Positions 34,987-41,743 of a stretch of DNA of 64,000 nucleotides are shown here, piece after piece. Each line of letters opens with the position of its first letter. Positions within the stretch are counted from its first letter, which is position 1. Source of the DNA: Flavobacterium denitrificans DSM 15936 (lineage in GTDB: Bacteria > Bacteroidota > Bacteroidia > Flavobacteriales > Flavobacteriaceae); the NCBI RefSeq assembly GCF_000425445.1, contig NZ_KE384378.1, forward strand, positions 233,811-297,810, written 5' to 3'. Below the pieces are notes generated by a model. That model was given only the letters and a program-made list of their open reading frames with translations, was not told the DNA's origin and ran no database searches. Made by a program: the position numbers and the translations under genes.

Positions 34987-35073
34987 TTAACGCCATTTCA
35001 TCTCATGGTTTGACATGCAGCACATCGTCAAGCTGCACATAAACGGGATGATATTTAGACTATAGTTTTTCAT
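34987..35073 (-). CDS. Putative Cys/Met-rich leader peptide (28 residues)
   Basis: A short frame, ATG at 35073 to TAA at 34987, encodes MKNYSLNIIPFMCSLTMCCM followed by eight residues ending in Arg. Five Met, three Cys and a late Trp in 28 residues are far from the genome's normal composition. A -7 box (TAAATTTG on the minus strand, 35082-35089) lies 9 bp before the ATG. The codons for the Met/Cys block fall in a small hairpin (TGCAGC/GCTGCA). A strong terminator follows, so the block has the layout of transcription attenuation by ribosome stalling. It is an inference; no homologue is claimed. Confidence 0.5.
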   Translation of the reverse strand: MKNYSLNIIPFMCSLTMCCMSNHEMKWR

Positions 35074-35194
35074 TGTTGAAGCAAATTTATAAATATATTT
35101 TATAAATTCTATCGAATTAGTAGAGTTAATTTTAAAAACTTTTGAAAATATTTTTAAAACACTTGTAAATTAAGGATTTACGGATTTAGAAAAA

Positions 35195-36049
35195 TTAGCT
35201 TAATTGCGAAAAAACAATAAAAACAATCGCAATTAAGGCCAAAGTGATGCCTAAAAAGTTGATTTTTGATAATTTTTCTTTGAAAAAAAGCAAGCCAACA
35301 ACGCTTCCCAAAACTATTACCCCCATATTCATTCCGGCAAAAACGGTAGATGGATTTTCTGCGAAAGCTTTATGAGCCTTCAAATAAAACAATATATTTC
35401 CGAAATTAAAGATTCCCACTAAAACTCCAAAAAGAAGGTTTTTGGATTGAAGTTTTACTTTTTTCACGACAACATCATAAACTACAATCAGCAAAGAAAC
35501 TGCCAAAGAAATATCAAAAACCATAAACAAAGAAGTGGTGTATGGCAAAGCTGTATAAAGAGCAATTTGCTTAAAAAGTATATCGATTATTCCGAAACCT
35601 AGAAACACAGCAGCGGGATAAATCCACTTATTTTGATCGTTTGAGGTTTGTTTTTTTAAGATCAATAAAAGTGCTACAAATCCTATTACTAATCCAATAA
35701 CTTTATAAAAATTAAACTCTTCTTTGAAAATAAGCCAAGCCGCAATTATCGGAATAAAAAGAGACAAACGCTGTGCTGCATCCGTCTTTACGATTCCCAT
35801 ATGTTTTATTGACGAAAACAAAAACAAAAAAACAACTGGAAGCAAAATTCCAACTAATGCATAAATACTCCACGGTACATCTGCAGGGATTGTGGTTAAA
35901 TCTGGACTAAAAGTAAAGTAGCAGAGTAATAATGCTATTACGTAATTGAAAGTAATGATTTGAATAGCATTTGTATTGTATTTACGAGTGATTTTGAAGA
36001 TTACGCCAACTGTTACACTGCACAAAATGCTTAAAATAAGAAACAACAT
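35195..36049 (-). CDS. EamA/DMT-family transporter
   Basis: The 284-residue protein has ten hydrophobic segments in two similar halves of five, as in the EamA (drug/metabolite transporter) family. The first half ends with IPIIAAWLIFKEEFNFYKVI, and the second with GVIVLGSVVGLLFFKEKLSK and a last helix LGITLALIAIVFIVF. The repeated F-x-x-x-E-K-pattern before the last helix of each half is the family mark. Substrate unknown. A possible minus-strand promoter with -7 TATTTTTG lies at 36067-36074. The possible leader and terminator at 34918-35073 follow this gene on the same strand. Confidence 0.85.
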   Translation of the reverse strand: MLFLILSILCSVTVGVIFKITRKYNTNAIQIITFNYVIALLLCYFTFSPDLTTIPADVPWSIYALVGILLPVVFLFLFSSIKHMGIVKTDAAQRLSLFIPIIAAWLIFKEEFNFYKVIGLVIGFVALLLILKKQTSNDQNKWIYPAAVFLGFGIIDILFKQIALYTALPYTTSLFMVFDISLAVSLLIVVYDVVVKKVKLQSKNLLFGVLVGIFNFGNILFYLKAHKAFAENPSTVFAGMNMGVIVLGSVVGLLFFKEKLSKINFLGITLALIAIVFIVFSQLS

Positions 36050-36094
36050 AACTTAAATTTTGATTGCAAAAATAAGTTTTAAAACAATAGCAAT

Positions 36095-36127
36095 AAACCC
36101 GACAGGTTTTAAAAACCTATCGGGTTT
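36095..36127 (-). terminator. Intrinsic terminator after the MoxR-like gene
   Basis: AAACCCGA-type stem, 36095-36110 with 36111-36127, with inner AGGTTTT pairing, 52 bp beyond the MoxR stop on the minus strand. It also lies just upstream of the DMT gene. Confidence 0.7.
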
Positions 36128-36178
36128 AATAGTTTTCGAAAATCAACTAATAATTTATAATTAACAATTTACAATTAT

Positions 36179-37642
36179 TTATAATTTACTGATATAACTT
36201 CCGTACATATCTTTGAATTGATGTCCGGTTGCAAAACGATCTTTGCTCAATTTTTTATATTCTACCAAAGCCCATAAAACGAACTCTTTTACAAAATACT
36301 GATCTTTTTTATCCAATTGTGGCTGGTATTTTTTTAGTAAAATATCTAAGGGACTTACCTCGTCTAAGATTTCTTTATATGCTGCATCTGATGCATCATC
36401 AAGCAATTCAAAACCGCTTTCTGCAAAAAACCATTCTATCAAATCAGAATAAGGCGTTTTTTCTCCAGGTTTTTCTAATTTCTCAATTTTAGGGAAATAT
36501 GTCGGAAATAAGGTTCGGATTGCCGAGCCTATTAAATATTGTGCCACAACTGCAGCTCCCTCCTGCTCACCTTCATAAACCAATTCTACTTTCCCTGTAA
36601 TCGCCGGAATAATTCCCATAAAGTCCGATAAACGTAAAACCGTCTTATCTGATCCCGATTTTAAAGCACGGCGTTCTGCTGTACTTATTAAGTTTTCAAA
36701 AGCCGTAATGCTCATTCTGGCACTTACACCGCTTTTATTGTCAATATATTCACTTTCGCGCGCTTCAAAACTGATTTGTTCTAAAATGTCTCTGGCTAAA
36801 CTTGGCACATAAACTACTTCACTTTGGTTTTCGTCCAATTTTGCTTCTTGTTCGGTAATCGTTCTGGCAATTTCTACAGTTTCTGGATAATGCGTCAAAA
36901 TTTGTGAACCAATTCTGTCTTTCAAAGGCGTTACAATACTTCCACGATTGGTATAATCTTCTGGATTTGCTGTAAAAACAAACTGCATATCCAATGGCAT
37001 TCTTAATTTGAATCCGCGAATTTGAATGTCACCTTCTTGCAGAATATTAAACAAGGCAACTTGAATTCTGGCTTGTAAATCAGGTAATTCATTAATCACA
37101 AAAATACTGCGGTTTGCTCTCGGAATCATTCCGAAATGAATTACGCGGTCATCAGCATATGATAATTTTAAATTTGCCGCTTTTATTGGGTCAACATCTC
37201 CAATTAAATCGGCAACAGTAACATCTGGCGTTGCTAATTTTTCGAAGAAACGCTCGCTTCTGTGCAACCATGAAATTGGAGTTTCATCTCCTTTTTCATC
37301 AATTAAATCTTTAGCAAAACGAGAAATTGGATTTAACGGATCATCATTGATTTCTGAACCCGTCACAAACGGAATATATTCATCTAATAATTCCACCATT
37401 TTGCGCGCCAAACGCGTTTTCGCTTGTCCGCGAAGGCCTAATAAATTGATATTGTGACGAGAAAGAATTGCACGTTCTAATTCGGGAATTACGGTGTTTT
37501 CAAAACCGTGAACGCCTTCAAAAACAGGTTTTCCTGATTTTATTTTTTCACGAAGATTGTTTCGTAGTTCGTCTTTAATACTTGTGCTTTTATACCCAGA
37601 GGCTTTTAATTCGCCTAATGTCTTTATATTTTTTATTTCCAT
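36179..37642 (-). CDS. MoxR/ChlI-like AAA+ ATPase
   Basis: The 487-residue protein has an AAA+ core. Walker A-like LLGLRGQAKTRLARKMVEL (about residues 68-86) departs from the usual GxxGxGKT, and Walker B-like SIFVINELPDLQARIQ is near 188-203. RIGSQILTHYPETVEIAR is a lid segment typical of magnesium-chelatase I/MoxR types. A long helical C-terminal part follows. Such ATPases work with VWA-domain partners as chaperones for metal or cofactor insertion. Here the VWA gene (37814-38932) lies directly upstream on the same strand, 171 bp away, which supports a pair. Client unknown. Confidence 0.88.
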   Translation of the reverse strand: MEIKNIKTLGELKASGYKSTSIKDELRNNLREKIKSGKPVFEGVHGFENTVIPELERAILSRHNINLLGLRGQAKTRLARKMVELLDEYIPFVTGSEINDDPLNPISRFAKDLIDEKGDETPISWLHRSERFFEKLATPDVTVADLIGDVDPIKAANLKLSYADDRVIHFGMIPRANRSIFVINELPDLQARIQVALFNILQEGDIQIRGFKLRMPLDMQFVFTANPEDYTNRGSIVTPLKDRIGSQILTHYPETVEIARTITEQEAKLDENQSEVVYVPSLARDILEQISFEARESEYIDNKSGVSARMSITAFENLISTAERRALKSGSDKTVLRLSDFMGIIPAITGKVELVYEGEQEGAAVVAQYLIGSAIRTLFPTYFPKIEKLEKPGEKTPYSDLIEWFFAESGFELLDDASDAAYKEILDEVSPLDILLKKYQPQLDKKDQYFVKEFVLWALVEYKKLSKDRFATGHQFKDMYGSYISKL

Positions 37643-37713
37643 TGTATTGAAATATCGAATTTGTTATTGTTTGTTTTTTTTTGGATGATCACATTGTTTC
37701 ATTCCTTTATGTT

Positions 37714-37733
37714 AGACGCATTAAAATGCGTCT
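37714..37733. repeat. Small perfect palindrome
   Basis: AGACGCATTAAAATGCGTCT, an 8-bp stem with a 4-nt loop, followed by CTACAATA. It lies in the gap between the VWA and MoxR genes, so a minus-strand transcript of the pair would contain it. Confidence 0.6.
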
Positions 37734-37772
37734 CTACAATATACATTGTGTTTATAATTTATTTTTTAAAAA

Positions 37773-37811
37773 ACCTTAGCACCTTAGAATCTTAGTATCT
37801 CAGAACCTAAA
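37773..37811. repeat. Array of 8-bp words
   Basis: ACCTTAGC, ACCTTAGA, ATCTTAGT, ATCTCAGA, ACCTAAAA follow each other at an exact 8-bp period and end next to the stop codon of the VWA gene. This is the reverse-oriented form of the word family at 15938 and 19685. Confidence 0.75.
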
Positions 37812-37813
37812 AA

Positions 37814-38932
37814 TTAGCGTACGCGTTTTTTCCTATTCGTTTCATAATCTTCAAAAATCATTTCACCAAGACCTTTCAATCCGGTATAAAATGCTTTTCC
37901 TTGATTTGCTTCTGTAAAATGATTCACAAATCGTTGTAAATAAGGATCATTTGCGATCATGAAAGTAGTAATCGGAATATGCAATTTTCTGGCTTGTTGC
38001 GCCTGTGTATAACATTTGTCAACAATATATTCATCAAGACCGTTGCTGTTCATATAATAGGAACCATCGCGCTCACGAACACAACTTGGTTTTCCATCGG
38101 TAATCATGAAAATCTGTTTGTTGGTATTCCGTTTTCTGCGCAAAATATCCATTGCCAATTGGAGTCCGGCAACAGTATTAGTGTGATAAGGTCCAACTTG
38201 CAGATAAGGCAAATCTTTAATAGGAATTGTCCAAGCGTCATTCCCAAAAACCAAAATATCAAGCGTATCTTTTGGATAGCGTGTCGTAATTAATTCCGCC
38301 AAAGCCATTGCTACTTTTTTGGCTGGAGTAATTCGGTCTTCGCCGTATAAAATCATACTATGACTGATGTCAATCATCAAAACGGTACTCATTTGCGCTT
38401 TGTATTGCGTTTCTTCGACAACCAAATCATTTTCGGTCAGCATGAAACTTTCTACGCCATTGTTGATTTGAGCATTTCGAAGACTTTCTGTCAATGAAAT
38501 TCGTTCTAAACCATCTCCAAAATTAAACTCGCGGAATTCGCCTGTGTGTTCATCACCATTCCCGGCATGTTTTGTTTTGTGATTCCCGTTTCCGGAACGT
38601 TTTAGATTTCCAAAAATCTGGTCTAAAGCCTGTTGACGAATCGCACGTTCTGTTTTTGCAGTAATGCCAAAACCATTTGAACCGTCTTCTTTAACTTCGT
38701 CTTTTATATAACCTTTCTTTTTTAAATCTTCGATAAAATCTTCGATAGTGTAGTTTTCGTCGGTCAGTTTATATTCTTTGTCCAACTCTCGAAGCCAGCT
38801 GATTGCTTCATCAAAATCCCCAGAAGTATGGGTGATCAGCTCTTTAAAAATGCCAAAAAGTTTCTCAAACGGAGACTGAAATGGGGCTTCGTACGACTTA
38901 AAATAAAAACCTTTTTTAAATTCGTTTTTCAT
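37814..38932 (-). CDS. VWA-domain protein, partner of the MoxR-like ATPase
   Basis: The 372-residue protein has an unassigned N-terminal part of about 170 residues, including GNGNHKTKHAGNGDEHTGEF. A von Willebrand A domain follows (about residues 180-360). MIDISHSMILYGEDR gives the MIDAS motif DxSxS in the form DISHS, and the later Thr/Asp positions are in DILVFGNDAWTIP and IFMITDGKPSC. It ends NRKKRVR. VWA proteins of this type act with MoxR/ChlI ATPases in metal-dependent complex assembly. There is no signal peptide, so it is cytoplasmic. Confidence 0.88.
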   Translation of the reverse strand: MKNEFKKGFYFKSYEAPFQSPFEKLFGIFKELITHTSGDFDEAISWLRELDKEYKLTDENYTIEDFIEDLKKKGYIKDEVKEDGSNGFGITAKTERAIRQQALDQIFGNLKRSGNGNHKTKHAGNGDEHTGEFREFNFGDGLERISLTESLRNAQINNGVESFMLTENDLVVEETQYKAQMSTVLMIDISHSMILYGEDRITPAKKVAMALAELITTRYPKDTLDILVFGNDAWTIPIKDLPYLQVGPYHTNTVAGLQLAMDILRRKRNTNKQIFMITDGKPSCVRERDGSYYMNSNGLDEYIVDKCYTQAQQARKLHIPITTFMIANDPYLQRFVNHFTEANQGKAFYTGLKGLGEMIFEDYETNRKKRVR

Positions 38933-39038
38933 AATTTTAAAATTACGGTTTTTTAGAATTACGAAAAACGAAATGTTTATTAATTTTTAGTTAAAATATT
39001 CAACCAAAACCAAGTGCTAACAGTGTTAGATGTAATAA

Positions 39039-39422
39039 TTATTCAAACTTTCCGTCAACATAAAACCATGCATCATTTTCAAATTTAAAAGTCGAAAATT
39101 CGTAATGCGTCTGCGGTTTTTGATTGGTATCTAAAAAGTAAGCTTTGAATTCTACTGTATTTTCCGTCAAACTCAGAATTTCCAGTTTTTGCCATTTATT
39201 TGCTGTCGCCCATTTCAAAATATCCGCTTTTGAATAATATTTTCTTTCAGAAATATAAGTGGTTTCCAAAAGATAATCCGCATTATGGGTAGCGTACGCT
39301 GAATATCGCGAACGCATCAAAGCCAATGCTGATGGAGCTTTTTGATTTTGCTGAAGATATAATCCACAACAATTTTCAAATAATAATCCGGTGTCGCAAA
39401 AACATTTATGCGTCGCCATCAA
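39039..39422 (-). CDS. YchJ-family SEC-C motif protein (UPF0225)
   Basis: The 127-residue protein starts with CFCDTGLLFENCCGLYL, the Cys-rich SEC-C zinc motif (CxC..C-C). It continues with APSALALMRSRYSAYATHN, the YchJ core, and WQKLEILSLTENTVEFKAYF, the typical second part. Family members bind zinc; a role in RNA or protein quality control is assumed but not shown. The start overlaps the end of the next upstream gene (39406-39642) by 17 bp, so the two are coupled in translation. Confidence 0.9.
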   Translation of the reverse strand: MMATHKCFCDTGLLFENCCGLYLQQNQKAPSALALMRSRYSAYATHNADYLLETTYISERKYYSKADILKWATANKWQKLEILSLTENTVEFKAYFLDTNQKPQTHYEFSTFKFENDAWFYVDGKFE

Positions 39423-39642
39423 CTTGTTCCTCTCCGTTAATTTTTACATGAAGTTGATTTAGCAAAACTTGGTAACGACTGATTTCCCTCACTTCTTCAT
39501 CTTCTTCAGCAAAGTCAATCATTTCGTCTAATGTTTCGCTAACTTCAAGCAATTTATTATTTGCTTCTCTGTCGTTTTTTGCAGCGATCAAATCAATGAT
39601 TTCTTGAACGTTTGCTTTTAATGTTTCAAATTTACTATTCAT
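39406..39642 (-). CDS. Small conserved acidic protein of unknown function
   Basis: The 78-residue protein is helical and acidic: FETLKANVQEIIDLIAAKND, then LLEVSETLDEMIDFAEEDEE, ending EQVDGDA. It has no Cys and no membrane segment. The 3' end overlaps the YchJ gene by 17 bp. Similar small proteins occur at this place in flavobacteria. It may be a regulator or partner of the SEC-C protein, but nothing in the sequence shows that. Function unknown. Confidence 0.7.
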   Translation of the reverse strand: MNSKFETLKANVQEIIDLIAAKNDREANNKLLEVSETLDEMIDFAEEDEEVREISRYQVLLNQLHVKINGEEQVDGDA

Positions 39643-39684
39643 TTGTTTTTTTGTTTGCTTCGCCCGTTCGACTTTCAGTCTCGG

Positions 39685-39753
39685 GTCAGGTTTCAGGTTT
39701 CAAGTTTCAGGTTTGTTGTGTTAACTTGCAACATGAAACCTGAAACTTGAAAC
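39685..39753. repeat. Inverted arrays of 7-bp words
   Basis: GTCAGGT, TTCAGGT, TTCAAGT, TTCAGGT, TTGTTGT are read at a 7-bp period, followed by a spacer and the inverse words ATGAAAC, CTGAAAC, TTGAAAC. The arms pair into a hairpin. It ends 9 bp from the stop codon of the next minus-strand gene. Confidence 0.75.
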
Positions 39754-39761
39754 TAAAATTT

Positions 39762-39908
39762 TTACTCTTCGTTTTTACTCTCGTTGAACTTTTTCATTAT
39801 TTCTTTGAGCTTTTCTTTGCGTGAAATCTCAGCTTGTTTTGCTTTTGCTTGGGCTTTATGCAATTTATCATTGTGCTTTTTGATGTTTCTTTCATTATTG
39901 CGTCCCAT
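39762..39908 (-). CDS. Small basic protein of 48 residues
   Basis: A frame from ATG 39908 to TAA 39762 encodes MGRNNERNIKKHNDKLHKAQ, then a Lys/Glu-rich helix (KAKQAEISRKEKLKEIMKKF) and NESKNEE. The product is highly charged with no hydrophobic core, likely a single helix or a nucleic-acid-binding peptide. The start overlaps the end of the upstream gene (39895) by 14 bp, which supports translation. Too short for automatic calling in many pipelines. Function unknown. Confidence 0.65.
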   Translation of the reverse strand: MGRNNERNIKKHNDKLHKAQAKAKQAEISRKEKLKEIMKKFNESKNEE

Positions 39909-40467
39909 AAATTTCTCTTTTAATTTCCTCTAAACTTTTCTCTGTAAAAATCAATTCGGTTATGATTTGCTTTCTTAAGTCATCAATATCATCATAATCA
40001 AAATGTTTTGCCCAAGATGTGAGTTGTTGCAGATTCCGAACTTGTTTTAGTCTTTTTGCGGTTTCAAAACTTGTTCTTAAAATCGCTTTTCCGTCATACT
40101 CCGGATTACTTTTATGCTGATAATTGGCAAGATTTTTATCGAAATCGGCATCAATATAATAGAGTTTTTCCTCTGCATTATCAGGATAAAATTCGCTCCA
40201 TTTTGCAAAACCAATTTTCGTTTTCGATTCTCCCGAAGCTTCGGGATCAGGATCTCGGGCAATCAAACGCCATTTGCTGTTGGCTAATCTCCCCCAATGA
40301 TTCGAAACACGATACATGCCTTCTTCAGTATAATAATAAGCACTTCCAGCTTTGCTTTCGAATTGCTTTTTCAATCCTTCAATTTTATCAGAAAGCACCT
40401 CATGAAAAGCACAAAATGTATTTTTAAAAGAATTTGGATGTGGCTTAAAATTTTTCTGCATGTGCAA
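39895..40467 (-). CDS. Conserved hypothetical protein
   Basis: The 190-residue protein (188 if the second Met at 40461 is used) contains CAFHEVLSDKIEGLKKQFE, YYYTEEGMYRVSNHWGRLAN, KWRLIARD, and LRTSFETAKRLKQVRNLQQL. Trp, Tyr and charged residues are abundant; there is no signal peptide and no membrane segment. I do not recognise a family. It shares a 14-bp overlap with the 48-residue gene downstream, so the pair is an operon. A role in stress or RNA metabolism would be guesswork. Confidence 0.75.
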   Translation of the reverse strand: MHMQKNFKPHPNSFKNTFCAFHEVLSDKIEGLKKQFESKAGSAYYYTEEGMYRVSNHWGRLANSKWRLIARDPDPEASGESKTKIGFAKWSEFYPDNAEEKLYYIDADFDKNLANYQHKSNPEYDGKAILRTSFETAKRLKQVRNLQQLTSWAKHFDYDDIDDLRKQIITELIFTEKSLEEIKREIYGTQ

Positions 40468-40513
40468 ATATACTCAGATTACGGCGAACTCCCTAAACCA
40501 AATCTAAAATGCT

Positions 40514-40521
40514 TACCTTTG
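40514..40521 (+). promoter_or_regulatory. Candidate -7 box for the 82-residue gene
   Basis: TACCTTTG matches the Bacteroidota TAnnTTTG box, 25 bp upstream of the ATG at 40547. No clear -33 element is seen. Confidence 0.4.
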
Positions 40522-40546
40522 CTTCTTCAATTTAAAATAAAAAATC

Positions 40547-40795
40547 ATGTCTAAAGATGCACAACAAAAAATGCCGCAAAAAGGAGTTTTTACCGGTATT
40601 ATCGAAAAAGATGAAAATAATAATTATTTCTGCGGAGAATATCTTTTAGACTATAAAATGGTTCATTCTAATTTTAATGTTGGCGATTGGGTTACTATCA
40701 AATCTGTAATCGAAAATCCAAGTGATATCAGCTACGATAAATATCCTAAGAAATCTAGAAACTTTGATAAGGCAAATCATAAGCCGGAAAACTAA
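40547..40795 (+). CDS. Small conserved flavobacterial protein
   Basis: The 82-residue protein reads MPQKGVFTGIIEKDENNNYF early, then VGDWVTIKSVIENPSDISYD and a Lys-rich tail. Gly, Val and Tyr spacing suggests a small beta-barrel (SH3- or OB-like), which is an inference. It has no signal peptide. The gene is divergent from 39895-40467. Function unknown. A 7-bp repeat array starts 4 bp after the stop. Confidence 0.7.
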   Translation: MSKDAQQKMPQKGVFTGIIEKDENNNYFCGEYLLDYKMVHSNFNVGDWVTIKSVIENPSDISYDKYPKKSRNFDKANHKPEN

Positions 40796-40798
40796 AAA

Positions 40799-40916
40799 GT
40801 TAGAAGTTAGAAGTTATGAATTATGAGTTATGAGTTTTTCTTTGTGCATAACAAGATAATTCATAACTCATAACTCATAATTCATAATTCATAATTCATA
40901 ATTCATAATTCATAAT
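40799..40916. repeat. Two facing 7-bp arrays forming a long hairpin
   Basis: The left array (40799-40833) is GTTAGAA, GTTAGAA, GTTATGA, ATTATGA, GTTATGA. The right array (40861-40916) is TCATAAC, TCATAAC, then six TCATAAT. The right words are the reverse complements of the left words, so the arms pair, with a 27-nt spacer. Confidence 0.9.
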
Positions 40917-40964
40917 TCAAAAGGAATATTTTTTAGTTGAAAACAGAAAAGTTAAAAAAAAGTG

Positions 40965-40972
40965 TACCTTTG
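40965..40972 (+). promoter_or_regulatory. Candidate -7 box for the J-domain/KTSC gene
   Basis: TACCTTTG fits TAnnTTTG and lies 71 bp before the ATG at 41043. The nearest TTG (40937-40939) is 25 bp upstream, longer than the usual 19-21. Confidence 0.4.
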
Positions 40973-41042
40973 CAAAAAATTTGTCGATTTGAACTAATTA
41001 ATATCGATTTCAAACTAATAGACAAGTAGTTACCTTTTATTT

Positions 41043-41483
41043 ATGAAAAAAATAGTTGAATACCGTAAGTTACTAAACGTAGAGAAAACTGCAGAGTTAA
41101 AAGATTTAAAAACAATTTATCGCAACGCGATGAAAGAATCTCATCCTGATAAATTTGTTGGAAACGAGGCTGGTTTAAAAGAGGCAGAAGAAAAAAGCAA
41201 AACGATCATTGAAGCTTACCATTTTTTAGTAAGTATTCACCCTGATACTATCAAACTTAATTTACCTGAATACACAGAAACAATTACAACTTGCTCTATC
41301 ACAGATTTCAAATTTGTTGAAGGCCGTTTAATTATCGATTTTTCTAACGGAAGTGTTTACGAATACATCAGTGTTCCAAAAGCAACTTACGTAAAAATGG
41401 TAAATGCTGATTCTCCAGCTAGATTTGCAAAAAGACATATCTTAAATGCATTTACTTGGAGAAAGAAAACAAACCAAGAATAG
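41043..41483 (+). CDS. J-domain-like plus KTSC-domain protein
   Basis: The 146-residue protein joins two modules. Residues 1-65 resemble a DnaJ J-domain: YRKLLNVEKTAELKDLKTIY, then AMKESHPDKF with the HPD triad, then EEKSKTIIEAYHFLV. Residues 80-140 form a KTSC domain (FVEGRLIIDFSNGSVYEYIS, SPARFAKRHIL) found at the C terminus of some lysyl-tRNA synthetases. The HPD triad suggests it can stimulate an Hsp70; the client or RNA it serves is unknown. This fusion is common in flavobacteria but uncharacterised. A terminator follows at 41509. Confidence 0.85.
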   Translation: MKKIVEYRKLLNVEKTAELKDLKTIYRNAMKESHPDKFVGNEAGLKEAEEKSKTIIEAYHFLVSIHPDTIKLNLPEYTETITTCSITDFKFVEGRLIIDFSNGSVYEYISVPKATYVKMVNADSPARFAKRHILNAFTWRKKTNQE

Positions 41484-41508
41484 TTTTTGCATCAAAAATA
41501 TACTCACA

Positions 41509-41537
41509 AGCACTCTTACAACAGAGTGCTTTTTTTA
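41509..41537 (+). terminator. Intrinsic terminator after the J-domain/KTSC gene
   Basis: An 8-bp perfect stem (41509-41516 with 41523-41530, AGCACTCT/AGAGTGCT), 6-nt loop, followed by a T run. Confidence 0.85.
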
Positions 41538-41681
41538 TGCCCAAAAAATGCTAAATTGTTTATTTTCATTCAAAATAAAGAGACAATTAATAGTTTCAAA
41601 TCACATAAAACCTTCAAAACACCTGATTTTAGGGACTTTAAGCTATAAAAAACTATAACAAAATTTTAGGTTACAAAATTC

Positions 41682-41710
41682 TTGATGTTCTATATTTTTA
41701 AATACTTTTG
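41682..41710 (+). promoter_or_regulatory. Bacteroidota-type promoter of the thioredoxin lipoprotein gene
   Basis: TTG (41682-41684) and TACTTTTG (41703-41710) are separated by 18 bp, which matches the Bacteroidota -33/-7 arrangement. The ATG lies 34 bp further. Confidence 0.65.
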
Positions 41711-41743
41711 TTGCACAAATCAATTAACTAATTAATTTTTATA

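Noticed and set aside
34751..35194. Metabolite riboswitch upstream of glutamate dehydrogenase
   Set aside because: I could not match a SAM, cobalamin, TPP or glutamine-type core; the leader-peptide model explains the conserved-looking parts better.
41446..41658. 70-codon frame overlapping the end of the J-domain/KTSC gene
   Set aside because: It crosses the intrinsic terminator at 41509-41537 and shows no conserved pattern.
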